Position numbers and translations under genes: made by a program. Below are positions 1 to 8,855 of a DNA stretch of 64,000 bases, piece after piece. The DNA is taken from the NCBI RefSeq assembly GCF_027286305.1, contig NZ_CP114599.1:682001-746000 (forward strand), in the 5' to 3' direction. Source of the stretch: Phenylobacterium sp. NIBR 498073 (GTDB lineage: Bacteria; Pseudomonadota; Alphaproteobacteria; Caulobacterales; Caulobacteraceae). How positions within the stretch are numbered: position 1 is the stretch's first letter; each line of letters begins with the position of its first letter. The notes below the pieces were generated by a model. The model was not told the origin of the DNA. It made no database searches and worked only from the letters and a program-made list of their open reading frames with translations.

Positions 1-688
<688 letters not shown>

Positions 689-906
689 TGATTTGGCTTT
701 GTGGGCGCCTATTTGGGGAAGCGCGCGCTTTTAGGTGAGGAATGGCGATTGCGCCAGCGCCTTCTCGCCGCGGCGCCGAACATTGATATCGTGTCTTTGT
801 GCGGTGCAGCAAATCTGGGCTGTTTGAGACGCCTTCAAATCTCACTGATTTGTAACGAAATTTTTCGGCGCTTTCAGAAAATGTGATGGGTCTGGCACAA
901 AATCGC

Positions 907-935
907 TTGTTGTTTTGTGCGTCGCACCGTATATG
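907..935 (+). promoter_or_regulatory. Sigma-70-type promoter of the small-RNA candidate
   Basis: A TTGTTG -35 box (907-912) and a TATATG -10 box (930-935) are separated by exactly 17 bases. The expected start site is near 941, just before a compact hairpin-rich stretch that ends in a strong terminator. The AT-rich sequence upstream (about 780-900) contrasts with the GC-rich flanking genes. Confidence 0.6.
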
Positions 936-940
936 TTCGA

Positions 941-1025
941 ACTGTGAGGCGGCGCTGCCGCTTCTGCCCTTCCTGGGCGTTTCCTCCCTAATGAACTGCC
1001 GGGCCTTCGGGTCCGGCTTTTTTTT
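941..1025 (+). ncRNA. Candidate small regulatory RNA, about 85 nt, with an exposed CCUCC loop
   Basis: The interval between the promoter at 907-935 and a factor-independent terminator folds by eye into three parts. The first is a GCGGC/GCCGC hairpin (about 948-962). The second is a GCCC-TTCCT-GGGC hairpin (about 966-978). The third is an unpaired stretch with TTTCCTCCC (about 980-989) followed by the terminator stem. A CCUCC stretch is complementary to Shine-Dalgarno sequences, a feature of many alphaproteobacterial trans-acting sRNAs. No good reading frame fits in it. It could instead be an attenuated leader of rmuC, whose start is 62 bases past the terminator. I could not match it to a named RNA family. 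Confidence 0.6.
998..1025 (+). terminator. Factor-independent terminator of the small-RNA candidate
   Basis: An 8-bp stem (GCCGGGCC at 998-1005 with GGTCCGGC at 1010-1017, one G-U pair) closes a TTCG tetraloop and is followed by eight T residues (1018-1025). This is the most canonical intrinsic terminator in the window. Confidence 0.85.
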
Positions 1026-1086
1026 GGCCTGAGGCCTGGGACTCGCGAAACTATCGGGTCCGGCCGACTCCGTGTAGGAACGGAGC

Positions 1087-2358
1087 ATGAACCTGGACGC
1101 CATTCTCCTCGCCGTGCTGGCCGCCTTGCTGGCGGCCATTCCCGCTCTCGCCTGGGCGCTGATGGAGCGGGGGCGCGCCAATCGCGCCGAGGCGCGGGCC
1201 TTTGCGCTGCAGGACGCCGCCGCCCGCCTGCGGCTGCTGGAGGAGCAGGAGGCCAAGAACTCCGCCTTTCTGCAGGCCCAGGCCGCCGCCGCCATCGCCG
1301 AGCAGGTGATGAAGCGCGCGGACGAGACCTTCCATAATAGAGAGCAGCTCGCCCAGGCGCGGCTCGAGGCGCAGCTGAAGCCCGTCGCCGAGACCTTGGC
1401 CAAGTTCCAGGAGCAGGTGGTCGCCGTCGAGAAGACCCGCGCCGAAGAGACCGGCGGGCTGAAGGAGCAGATCAACCAGCTGATGCAGGCGTCCAGCGCC
1501 ACCCAGGCCGAGGCGCGCAAGCTGTCTGCGGCGCTGCGTCGCGGGGCGGGCGTCCAGGGGCGCTGGGGCGAGCAGACCCTGCGCAACGTGCTGGAGGCGG
1601 CCGGCCTGCACAATCGCTACGACTTCGACGAGCAGACCTCGACCGACAGCGAGGAGGGCCGCCGCCGCCCCGACGTCACCGTGCGCCTACCGGGCGGCGC
1701 GGTGTTCGTCATCGACGCCAAGTGCTCGCTCAACGCCTTCCTCGAAGCCCAGGACGCGCCCGACGAGGCCGGCCGCGAGGCCGCCTATCTGCGCCACGCC
1801 CAGAGCGTGCGGGCCCACATGCAGGGCCTGTCGGCCAAGGCCTACTGGGATCAGTTCAACCAGGGCTCGCCGGACTTCGTGGCCATGTTCATCCCCGGCG
1901 ACAGCTTCCTGGCCGCGGCGCTGGAGCGCGCGCCCGAGCTGATGACCGAGGCCATGGACCGCCGGGTGCTGGTCGTCACCCCGACCACCCTGTTCGCGCT
2001 CTGCAAGGCGGTGGTCTACGGCTGGCGGGTCGAGGAGCAGGCCGCCAACGCCCAGGAGATCTCCAAGCTGGGCCGCGAGCTCTACAAGCGGATCTCGGTG
2101 ATGGGCGCGCACGCCGGTTCGGTCGGCAAGGCGCTGGAGGCGGCGGTCAGCCGCTACAACCAGTTCGTCGGCTCGCTGGAGACCCAGGTGCTGACCCAGG
2201 CCCGTCGCTTCGAGGACCTCAAGGTCGATCACGAGGGCAAGGAGTTGCCGGAACTGGCCCCGGTGGAGACCGGAATTCGCCCGCTGGCCAAGCTCGCGGC
2301 CGACCCCGACGCCCCCGAGAGCGGCCGCCTCGCCGCCTTGACGGCGAAGGGGCGCTGA
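1087..2358 (+). CDS. rmuC: DNA recombination protein RmuC homologue
   Basis: RmuC proteins limit DNA inversions and carry a nuclease-like fold (family knowledge). The 423-residue product has an N-terminal membrane segment (about residues 5-25), a long Ala/Glu/Gln-rich coiled coil (about 30-150) and the conserved RmuC core. Recognisable pieces of the core are the GRWGEQTLRNVLEAAGL stretch, RRRPDVTVRLPGG, VIDAKCSLNAF and FIPGDSFLAAALE. ATG 1087 follows GGAACGGAGC. def lies 15 bases downstream, so the two may be co-transcribed. Confidence 0.93.
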   Translation: MNLDAILLAVLAALLAAIPALAWALMERGRANRAEARAFALQDAAARLRLLEEQEAKNSAFLQAQAAAAIAEQVMKRADETFHNREQLAQARLEAQLKPVAETLAKFQEQVVAVEKTRAEETGGLKEQINQLMQASSATQAEARKLSAALRRGAGVQGRWGEQTLRNVLEAAGLHNRYDFDEQTSTDSEEGRRRPDVTVRLPGGAVFVIDAKCSLNAFLEAQDAPDEAGREAAYLRHAQSVRAHMQGLSAKAYWDQFNQGSPDFVAMFIPGDSFLAAALERAPELMTEAMDRRVLVVTPTTLFALCKAVVYGWRVEEQAANAQEISKLGRELYKRISVMGAHAGSVGKALEAAVSRYNQFVGSLETQVLTQARRFEDLKVDHEGKELPELAPVETGIRPLAKLAADPDAPESGRLAALTAKGR

Positions 2359-2373
2359 CCTACCTGCGTTTTT

Positions 2374-2883
2374 ATGGCTATCCGTGAAATTCTCGTCGTT
2401 CCGAACCCGGTCCTCAAAGAGGTCTCGCAACCCGTCGCCAAGGTGGACGACGAGCTGCGCGCGCTGATGGATGACATGCTGGAGACGATGTACGACGCGC
2501 CCGGCATCGGCCTGGCCGCGATCCAGATCGGCGTGCCCAAGCGCGTGATCGTCATGGACATCGCCGGCCCTGACGAGGAGAAGGCCCCGCGCTACTTCGT
2601 CAATCCCGAGATCGTCTGGAGCTCCGAGGACACCGCCCCCTATGAGGAAGGCTGCCTGTCGATCCCGGACATCTATGACGAGGTCGAGCGCCCGGCCCGC
2701 GTGAAGCTGAAGTACCTGAACTATCAGGGCGAGGAAGTGGTGGAGGACGCGGACGGGCTGTTCGCCGTCTGCATCCAGCACGAGATGGACCACCTCGAAG
2801 GCGTGCTGTTCATCGACCACCTGTCGCGCCTGAAGCGCGACCGCGCCGTCGCCAAGGTCAAGAAGCAGGCCCGCGCGGCCTGA
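2374..2883 (+). CDS. def: Peptide deformylase
   Basis: This iron/zinc hydrolase removes the N-formyl group from nascent proteins in the cytoplasm. The 169-residue sequence has all three signature motifs: [10 protein letters not shown] (motif 1, Q and G next to the metal), EEGCLSIP (motif 2, Cys ligand) and QHEMDHLEG (motif 3, HExxH ligands). The length is normal for the family. fmt, which makes the formylated initiator tRNA, lies 1.4 kb downstream on the same strand, a common bacterial pairing interrupted here by two genes. Confidence 0.97.
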   Translation: MAIREILVVPNPVLKEVSQPVAKVDDELRALMDDMLETMYDAPGIGLAAIQIGVPKRVIVMDIAGPDEEKAPRYFVNPEIVWSSEDTAPYEEGCLSIPDIYDEVERPARVKLKYLNYQGEEVVEDADGLFAVCIQHEMDHLEGVLFIDHLSRLKRDRAVAKVKKQARAA

Positions 2884-2905
2884 TCCGTCATCGGGGTTCG
2901 CTCAT

Positions 2906-3661
2906 ATGGACCTCGACTGGACCCTCACTCTCTTTGACGCCGAGATGCGGGCACGTCCCGCGGCCGCGCCCGGCACGAAGGTGGAGCGCCTCGGCGCGCT
3001 CGTCCTGCTGACGGGCGCCTTCAACTATGTCTCCTCATGGGATCTGCGCGCCGACACCGTGCAGGCCGCCGTGCGGGACTGCGCCGCGCATTTCCGGGCC
3101 CTGGGCGAAGAGCTGCTGTGGCGGGTCTACGACCACGACGAGCCGTCTGGGCTGTCCGCCTGCCTGGCTGACGAGGGCTTTCAACCGGACCCGTCCGGAA
3201 CCCTGATGTTCCTGGACCTGGACGACGCGCCCGTCATGGCGCCCATCGCCGGCGCTGAGGTGCGGCGGGTGCGCACCCTCGAAGATCTCGACGACTTCAT
3301 CCAGGCCAACGGTCGGGCGTTCGGCCAGGAAGAGCCATGGCAGAGGGCTGCGTTCGGCCAGCAGCTGGGCGATCCCGATTTCGTGCTCTTCACGGCCTAT
3401 GCGCAGGGCCAGGCTGCGGCCTCCGCGCGGCTGGAGATGGCCGACGGCCGCCCCTTCGGCCTGCTGTTCGGCGGCGGCGTGGTCCCGGCCTATCGCGGCC
3501 TGGGCCTTTATCGCACCCTGGTCGCCGCACGCGCGGCCGCGGCCAAGGCGCGCGGCCTGCGCTACCTCAGCATCGAGGCCCGTGACACCAGCCGGCCCAT
3601 CCTCGAGCGGCTGAGCTTCGTTCCAGCGGTTCGCGAGGTCACCTGGGTGCTCCGCCCCTAG
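2906..3661 (+). CDS. GNAT-family N-acetyltransferase
   Basis: The 251-residue protein has a poorly conserved N-terminal half and a C-terminal GNAT domain (about residues 110-250). The acetyl-CoA-binding motif A is visible as GVVPAYRGLGLYRTLV, which contains the R-G-x-G-x loop. It is followed by a typical ARGLRYLSIEA strand and ILERLSFVP near the end. The substrate cannot be predicted. It starts 22 bases after def with only a weak ribosome-binding site. The two-lobed length suggests a duplicated or N-terminally degenerate GNAT fold. Confidence 0.8.
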   Translation: MDLDWTLTLFDAEMRARPAAAPGTKVERLGALVLLTGAFNYVSSWDLRADTVQAAVRDCAAHFRALGEELLWRVYDHDEPSGLSACLADEGFQPDPSGTLMFLDLDDAPVMAPIAGAEVRRVRTLEDLDDFIQANGRAFGQEEPWQRAAFGQQLGDPDFVLFTAYAQGQAAASARLEMADGRPFGLLFGGGVVPAYRGLGLYRTLVAARAAAAKARGLRYLSIEARDTSRPILERLSFVPAVREVTWVLRP

Positions 3662-3812
3662 CGCCGACGCGCTTGCGGGAATGATAGGTGAGCGCCAGCG
3701 CGATGCAGTGGGCGACCACGTCTTCATCCAGCTGCGCCTCGATGTCGCTGGTCTGTTGCATCGCCCAACATCGCGCCTGCCCGAGCTGGACGCCCAGGCA
3801 GGCGCGAGGCCG

Positions 3813-4154
3813 TTAGTGCTTGTCCGGCGCGGTCGCGTCGTGGACCGCGGCCTTGGCGTCCTTGGCCACGCCGGTGGCGGCGGCCTTGGCGTCAGCGGCC
3901 GCGTCCTTGGCCGCGACGCTGGCGTCGGCGGCGGCGGCCTTGGTGTCGGCGGCGACGGTTCCGGCGGCGGCCTGGGCCTCGGCGGCGGCCTTGTCGGCGG
4001 CTGCCTTGGCGTCAGCCGCGGCCTTGTCGGTCGCCGCCTTGGCGTCGGCGGCGGCCTGATCGGCCGTGGCCTTGGCCTGGTCCTGGGTGGCCTGCGAACA
4101 GGCCGAGAGGGCGAGGCCCGAGGCGACCAGGGTGACGATCATCAGATTACGCAT
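3813..4154 (-). CDS. Small Ala/Asp/Lys-rich helical lipoprotein (LEA-like repeats)
   Basis: The 113-residue product has a lipoprotein signal peptide with the lipobox LSAC (cleavage before Cys 19). The mature part is almost only Ala, Asp, Lys, Glu and Gln, in repeats such as AAADAKAA and [10 protein letters not shown]. It predicts one long amphipathic helix, as in LEA-like or Lpp-like surface proteins. ATG 4154 is chosen because it places the signal peptide at the N-terminus; in-frame starts farther upstream would put 22 charged residues before it. It is convergent with the GNAT gene. Function is unknown; an envelope stabilising or stress role is only an inference. Confidence 0.75.
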   Translation of the reverse strand: MRNLMIVTLVASGLALSACSQATQDQAKATADQAAADAKAATDKAAADAKAAADKAAAEAQAAAGTVAADTKAAAADASVAAKDAAADAKAAATGVAKDAKAAVHDATAPDKH

Positions 4155-4244
4155 GGATTGGTTCTCCCTTCCCGAGTGCTTCTCAGAACGGCGAAGCTTG
4201 CCTGAGGTTCCTAAATTCATCCGTCATCGTTACATGCACCCCTG

Positions 4245-5171
4245 ATGCGCATCGCCTTTCTCGGAACTCCGGACTTCGCCGTCGCCGCCCTCGCCGCCTT
4301 GGTCGAGGCTGGGCACGAGGTCGTCTGCGTCTACTCCCAGCCGCCCGCGCCGCGCGGGCGCGGCCAGACGCTCAAGCCCTCGCCGGTCCATGCCTATGCT
4401 CAGGAGCGCGGCATCCCCGTGCGCACGCCGCTCTCCATGCGCGACCCCGCCGAGATCGAAGCCTTCGCGGCGCTGCAGATCGACGCCGGCGTGGTGGTGG
4501 CCTTCGGCCAGATCCTGCCGGCCGCGGTGCTCGACGCGCCGCGCCTGGGCTGCTTCAACCTGCATGCCTCGCTGCTGCCGCGCTGGCGCGGGGCCGCCCC
4601 CATCCAGCGGGCGATCATGGCCGGCGACGAGGTCACCGGCGTCGAAGTCATGCAGATGACCGAAGGCCTCGACGAAGGTCCGGTGCTGGCCTCGGAGACC
4701 GTCCGCATCGACGCCCTGGAGACCGCCTCGACCCTGCACGACCGGCTGGCCGCCGTCGGCGCCGGCCTGCTGGCTCGGACCATGGCCGCGGTCGAGCGCG
4801 GCGAGGCGAGGGCCACGCCCCAAGCGGAAGCGGGACTGACCTACGCCAAGAAGATCCGCGCCAAGGAGGCGCGCATCGCCTGGACCAAACCGGCCGTGGA
4901 GGTCGACCGCAAGATCCGCGGCCTGTCGCCGTTCCCCGGCGCCTGGTTCGAGCTGCCGACCGACAAGGGCCCGGTCCGGGTCAAGGCGCTGCTCTCGCGC
5001 CTCGAGGACGGCCAGGGCGCGCCGGGCCAGGTGTTGGACGACGCGCTGCTGATCGCCTGCGGCGAGGGCGCGGTGCGCCTGTTGCGGGTCCAGCGCGAGG
5101 GCAAGGGGCCACAGGACGCCGAGACCTTCCTGCGCGGCGCCCCCGTCGCGTCCGGGACCGAGCTGGCCTGA
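4245..5171 (+). CDS. fmt: Methionyl-tRNA formyltransferase
   Basis: The enzyme formylates Met-tRNA(fMet) with 10-formyl-tetrahydrofolate to allow translation initiation. The 308-residue sequence starts with the Rossmann strand [13 protein letters not shown] and has the signature [17 protein letters not shown] and the [17 protein letters not shown] stretch. A C-terminal tRNA-binding OB-fold domain follows (about residues 205-308). The stop codon overlaps the truA start (TGATG at 5169-5173), so the two are translationally coupled. Confidence 0.97.
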   Translation: MRIAFLGTPDFAVAALAALVEAGHEVVCVYSQPPAPRGRGQTLKPSPVHAYAQERGIPVRTPLSMRDPAEIEAFAALQIDAGVVVAFGQILPAAVLDAPRLGCFNLHASLLPRWRGAAPIQRAIMAGDEVTGVEVMQMTEGLDEGPVLASETVRIDALETASTLHDRLAAVGAGLLARTMAAVERGEARATPQAEAGLTYAKKIRAKEARIAWTKPAVEVDRKIRGLSPFPGAWFELPTDKGPVRVKALLSRLEDGQGAPGQVLDDALLIACGEGAVRLLRVQREGKGPQDAETFLRGAPVASGTELA

Positions 5172-5908
5172 TGCCGCGCTACAAGCTGACCATCGAGTAC
5201 GACGGGCGGCCCTACAAGGGCTTCCAGGCCCAGGACGACCTGCCGTCGGTCCAGGGCTCGATCGAGCGCGCGGTGAAGGCGTTCAGCGGGCAGACCCTGC
5301 GCCTGCAGGCGGCCGGCCGCACAGACACCGGCGTCCACGCCACCGGCCAGGTGATCCACATCGACCTCGACAAGGAATGGCGGCCCGAGGTCGTGCGCGA
5401 CGCGATGAACGCCCACCTCGTACCCGAGCCGGTCGCCGTGCTGGACGCCGAAATCGCGGTCGGCGACTGGCATGCGCGTTTCTCGGCGACCGAGCGGCGC
5501 TACATCTACCGCATCCTCAACCGCAAGAGCCCGCCGGCCCTCGACCAAGGTCGGGTCTGGCACGTCAAGAAGCCGCTGGACGCTGCTGCGATGGACGCTG
5601 CCGCCCGCCAGCTGATCGGCCACCACGACTTCACCACCTTCCGCCACATGCAGTGCCAGGCGAAGTCGCCGATGAAGACGCTCGACGTCGCCCGCGCCTG
5701 GCGCGAGGGCGAGTACGTGCTGCTGGAGTTCGCCTCGCGCTCGTTCCTGCATCGCCAGGTCCGCTCGATGACCGGCACCCTGGCCGAGGTCGGCGTCGGC
5801 CGCTGGGCGCACGACGATGTCGCCGCTGCGCTGGAGGCTCGCGACCGCAAGGCCTGCGGCCCCGTCGCCCCTGCCGACGGCCTCTATCTGACCGGCGTGA
5901 AGTATTGA
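5171..5908 (+). CDS. truA: tRNA pseudouridine(38-40) synthase TruA
   Basis: TruA isomerises uridines 38-40 in the anticodon arm of many tRNAs. The catalytic Asp lies in the conserved [15 protein letters not shown] motif (about residues 47-61). Further family blocks are [20 protein letters not shown] and [11 protein letters not shown]. The 245-residue length is normal. It overlaps fmt by one base. A palindromic repeat element follows directly after the stop codon. Confidence 0.97.
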   Translation: MPRYKLTIEYDGRPYKGFQAQDDLPSVQGSIERAVKAFSGQTLRLQAAGRTDTGVHATGQVIHIDLDKEWRPEVVRDAMNAHLVPEPVAVLDAEIAVGDWHARFSATERRYIYRILNRKSPPALDQGRVWHVKKPLDAAAMDAAARQLIGHHDFTTFRHMQCQAKSPMKTLDVARAWREGEYVLLEFASRSFLHRQVRSMTGTLAEVGVGRWAHDDVAAALEARDRKACGPVAPADGLYLTGVKY

Positions 5909-5919
5909 GGCCCTAAGAT

Positions 5920-6027
5920 CCTCCCCCTCTGGGGGAGGTGGCTCGGCGCGTAGCGCCGAGACGGAGGGGGCCTGCGGAGTTGGAAATCCCCCCAAGTCGG
6001 CTGCGCCCACAGCCCCCCAGGGGGGAG
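5920..6027. repeat. Composite palindromic intergenic repeat between truA and dapE
   Basis: This stretch between two convergent genes is built from several hairpins. They are a C-rich/G-rich palindrome at 5920-5938, CTCGGCGC-gta-GCGCCGAG at 5942-5960, and CCCCCC-a-GGGGGG at 6013-6025. The outer arms (CTCCCCC and GGGGGGAG) also mirror each other across the element. It resembles dispersed palindromic repeats of alphaproteobacterial genomes (recalled, not searched) and may also serve as a bidirectional transcription stop. Confidence 0.65.
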
Positions 6028-6036
6028 CATCTGGAG

Positions 6037-7185
6037 TCACCCGAACGTCGCGAAATACCGTTCGATCAGCCGCTCATAGACCTTCTGCAGGTCGTGGATC
6101 TCCTGCACCGGCGCGCGCTCGTCGACCGCGTGCATCGTCTTGCCGACCAGGCCCAGCTCCACCACCGGGCAGAGCGCGCGGATAAAGCGCGCGTCCGAGG
6201 TGCCGCCGGTGGTCGACAGCTCCGGCGCCGCGCCGGCGACGTCCTGCACCGCGGCGGCGACGACGTCGGTGAAGGCCCCCGGCTCGGTCAGGAACGCCTC
6301 GCCGCTGATCACCGGCTCGACGGTGATGGTCCCGGCGAATCCGTCCCGCGACTTGGCGGCCTCGGCCTCGATCCAGGCGGCGAGCTCCCCGCCCTTGTGG
6401 GCGGGATTGAAGCGGATGTTCAGCCGCGCCTTGGCCTGGGCCGGAATGACGTTGGTGGCGGCGTTGCCGACATCGACCGTGGTGACTTCCAGGTTCGACG
6501 GTTGGAATCCGGTGTAGCCGTCGTCCAGCACGTGGTTCTGCAGCCGCGCTAGCAGGTCGATCAGCACTGGGATCGGGTTGGCCGCGCGGTGCGGATAGGC
6601 GACATGGCCCTGGCGGCCGTCGACCGTGATCCAGGTGTTGATCGAGCCGCGGCGGCCGATCTTGATCATGTCGCCGAAGGTCTCGGCGCTCGACGGTTCG
6701 CCGACCACGCAGTGGTCGATGGCCTCGCCCTCGGCGGCCAACGCCTCGACCACCATCTTGGTGCCGTGGGTCGCCACGCCTTCCTCGTCGCCGGTGATCA
6801 GGAACGACAGCGAGCCCGACACCTGGCCGGCGGCGATGGCCTTGGCCGCGGCGGCGGCGAAGGCCGCGACTGCGCTCTTCATGTCCACCGCCCCGCGGCC
6901 GATCAGCATCCCCTCGACGATCTCGGCGGCGAAGGCCTGGCGGCTCCAGGCCGCCGCGTCGCCGACCGGAACCACGTCGGTGTGGCCGGCGAAGCAGAGG
7001 TTCGGGCGGGCGGTCCCATAGCGAGCGTAGAGATTCTCGATCTCGCCGAACTTCATCCGCCGGCAGGAAAAGCCCAGGTCCTCCAGCGTCCGCTGGACGA
7101 TGTCCATGGCGCCTTCGTCGGCGGGGGTCACCGACGGGCGGCGAATGAGTTCCTGGGTCAGGGCGACGGGATCGAGCTGCGGCAT
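6037..7185 (-). CDS. dapE: Succinyl-diaminopimelate desuccinylase
   Basis: DapE is a dinuclear-metal hydrolase that makes LL-diaminopimelate in lysine and peptidoglycan-precursor synthesis. The 382-residue sequence carries FAGHTDVVPVGD (metal His), GRGAVDMKSAVAAF (bridging Asp), ITGDEEG (catalytic Glu and metal Glu), CVVGEPSS, and the C-terminal ligand region in GKTMHAVDE. ATG 7185 begins the conserved MPQLDPVALTQELIRRPSVTP stretch; the in-frame sequence upstream is not family-like. It is separated from dapD by two unrelated genes. Confidence 0.96.
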   Translation of the reverse strand: MPQLDPVALTQELIRRPSVTPADEGAMDIVQRTLEDLGFSCRRMKFGEIENLYARYGTARPNLCFAGHTDVVPVGDAAAWSRQAFAAEIVEGMLIGRGAVDMKSAVAAFAAAAAKAIAAGQVSGSLSFLITGDEEGVATHGTKMVVEALAAEGEAIDHCVVGEPSSAETFGDMIKIGRRGSINTWITVDGRQGHVAYPHRAANPIPVLIDLLARLQNHVLDDGYTGFQPSNLEVTTVDVGNAATNVIPAQAKARLNIRFNPAHKGGELAAWIEAEAAKSRDGFAGTITVEPVISGEAFLTEPGAFTDVVAAAVQDVAGAAPELSTTGGTSDARFIRALCPVVELGLVGKTMHAVDERAPVQEIHDLQKVYERLIERYFATFG

Positions 7186-7367
7186 GGCTCGCTGGTAGCG
7201 GCGAGCGTCGCGCGGGGCAATGGCGTTGAGTCGCGCGGGCGTCAAGTCGCCGCGCCCGGAATGGGTAGCTTAATGAAAGCTTACCCACCCGATATGGGAA
7301 GTAACTGTATCGACCTGGGACGCCCCTTCAAGAACTATGCCTTATCCGCTCACGGAGACGGCGAACG

Positions 7368-8003
7368 ATGTTCAATTTTTTCAAGCAAAAAGCGTCGTTG
7401 GCGTCTGCAGAGACGGTTGTCGATATCATCGACATTCTTGAGCGCGGAGGAAGTGTCCGAGGATCTCAACTACCGCCTCAGATATTCATGCCCAAGGCGG
7501 AGCATCAGGTCTCGGCCAGCGATCACATCTATTTTGCGGTTCGTTCGGTCGCCGCCGACAGTCGCCAGCATGTGTTGCAGTACGCCTTCGTCGATGATCG
7601 CGGCAACGTGGTGCTCAGCGCCTTCGTTCGGTCGAGCGGCGCCACGGCGCTTTACGGCGGCGTTTGCAGCGAGGACCTGTCCGTCGATCCGATGGAGGAG
7701 GCGGCGTTCACCGGCCTGGCCATGAAGCTTTGCCGGGGGGCGACCTTGGTGGCGTTTCATCGGGTTCTACAGGGCGGCCTGCTGCCCCAGGGCTCGCTGG
7801 CCGCGGCGAGCGGCGCCGAGTGCGCTTGGCGGCGGTTCCAGGCGGTGGCGCGGCGCAAGGGCATCGGCCTGTCGCGCCGCGAGCCGCTGGCGCTGAACGA
7901 TTGCCTCGAGAAGTTGGGCATGGCGCCGCTCGAGAGCGAGGACGCGGCGCTTCGCGCCCTCGCGATCCGCAGGCTGTGGCGCCGGCTGGACGATCTCGAA
8001 TAG
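7368..8003 (+). CDS. Unrecognised protein, possibly a degenerate DnaQ-like exonuclease fold
   Basis: The 211-residue product starts at ATG 7368 after a GGAGACGGCGAACG ribosome-binding region. It has no signal peptide or membrane segment. The order QYAFVDDRGNVVLSAFVR, then ATLVAFHRVLQGGLLP, then LALNDCLEKLG and EDAALRALAIRRLWRRL is reminiscent of the Exo I, II and III blocks of DEDD exonucleases. The catalytic acidic residues, however, are mostly absent. The assignment is weak; if it is right, the protein is probably inactive as a nuclease. Its first 150 bases are less GC-biased than the rest. Confidence 0.55.
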   Translation: MFNFFKQKASLASAETVVDIIDILERGGSVRGSQLPPQIFMPKAEHQVSASDHIYFAVRSVAADSRQHVLQYAFVDDRGNVVLSAFVRSSGATALYGGVCSEDLSVDPMEEAAFTGLAMKLCRGATLVAFHRVLQGGLLPQGSLAAASGAECAWRRFQAVARRKGIGLSRREPLALNDCLEKLGMAPLESEDAALRALAIRRLWRRLDDLE

Positions 8004-8013
8004 GGGAGCGCGG

Positions 8014-8511
8014 TCAGCGCTCCGTCCGCACCGCGTCCCAGAACAGCGGCTTGAGGTCCGTGAAGAACTGGTCGACGTCGTAGCCTTCGCCGAGGGTGAA
8101 CAGGCCGTCCGGCTCGCGCACCAGCAGACCGCGCTCGACCAGGGCCAGCAGCTTGCGCCGCGTCGTTTCGCGCGGGATCTGGGTGATGTCGGCCAGACTA
8201 AGGGCGTTGAGGCCGCGCCGTCGGCGGAAGGTCGGCGGCGGGCGCGGCCCGCGCGGCAGCGACTCCGACATCTCGGCCAGCAGGAAGACCAAGTATAGCA
8301 GGTACTGGTCGAGATCGCCGTCGAAGCGCGAGCGGATCTTGATCAGGGTCGCTGAGAGGTGGCCGCCCCAGCGGTAGAAGAACCGCATGGCGTCCTGCTC
8401 CAGATAGCCGGATGCGGGCTCGGTCCAGTTGGCGGTTTCGTGGTCTGAGCGCTCAGTCGGCAGAACGTCTGAGAAGGCTTCGACGGCGGCGATGGATAGC
8501 GCTTGGCTCAT
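8014..8511 (-). CDS. Winged-helix DNA-binding protein, function unknown
   Basis: The C-terminal half of this 165-residue protein (about residues 95-150) reads as a winged helix. A helix-turn-helix is seen in SLADITQIPRETTRRKLLAL, followed by VERGLLVREPDGLFTL as the wing, as in MarR/GntR-type folds. The N-terminal part is helical with no recognised ligand domain. It is convergent with the preceding gene, only 10 bases apart. It is probably a transcription regulator; its target is not evident. Confidence 0.65.
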   Translation of the reverse strand: MSQALSIAAVEAFSDVLPTERSDHETANWTEPASGYLEQDAMRFFYRWGGHLSATLIKIRSRFDGDLDQYLLYLVFLLAEMSESLPRGPRPPPTFRRRRGLNALSLADITQIPRETTRRKLLALVERGLLVREPDGLFTLGEGYDVDQFFTDLKPLFWDAVRTER

Positions 8512-8855
8512 GGTTCGGGCGCTCCATTAAGGTTAATTTCAGTCGACCCCAGTCATCGCCGGCAAAATTCAATATCCTGTAATAACAACGGGCTCCGAAC
8601 TCGCCGCGTGTCGCGTTAGGGATATTGATGTTGTCTGCTTTCTGATGCTCGCGTCACTGGAGAAGCTAGCTTTGGTGAAGTATCGCGAGAAGCGAATGCT
8701 ATAGTTAATTGCGCATTAGCCCCGATCTTGGGGCCTTTTCCTGTGGATGAGGGCGCGGGCCTGACCCAAAATGAAACGCCCCGGCCCGCATAGGCGCGGC
8801 CGGGGCGTGTGAAGAGCGGCCCTGCACGTGCGTGCGGGGCGAATCACCAAGAGAA
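8512..8855. other. 344-base intergenic region with one + strand hairpin/T-tract and the dapD terminator
   Basis: No plausible gene is seen. A short GCCCC-GATCTT-GGGGC hairpin followed by CTTTTCC (8719-8740) could stop a + strand transcript, but no convincing promoter or small gene precedes it. TTAAGGTTAA lies just upstream of the leftward winged-helix gene (about 8527-8536). The dapD terminator occupies 8778-8806. Confidence 0.5.
8778..8806 (-). terminator. Terminator downstream of dapD
   Basis: A 9-bp perfect stem, GCCCCGGCC (8778-8786) with GGCCGGGGC (8798-8806), is followed on the minus strand by GTTTCATTTT. It lies about 50 bases past the dapD stop codon and ends the argB-HAD-dapD unit. 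Confidence 0.7.

Noticed and set aside
7263..7286. Inverted repeat GGGTAGCTT/AAGCTTACCC upstream of the 7368 gene
   Set aside because: The two arms are offset by a bulge, and no promoter or regulator is linked to it; possible operator but no support beyond the repeat.
8719..8740. Small-RNA gene ending at the GCCCC/GGGGC hairpin
   Set aside because: The hairpin has only five base pairs and no convincing promoter at the right distance; TATAGT at about 8700 is too close to the hairpin.
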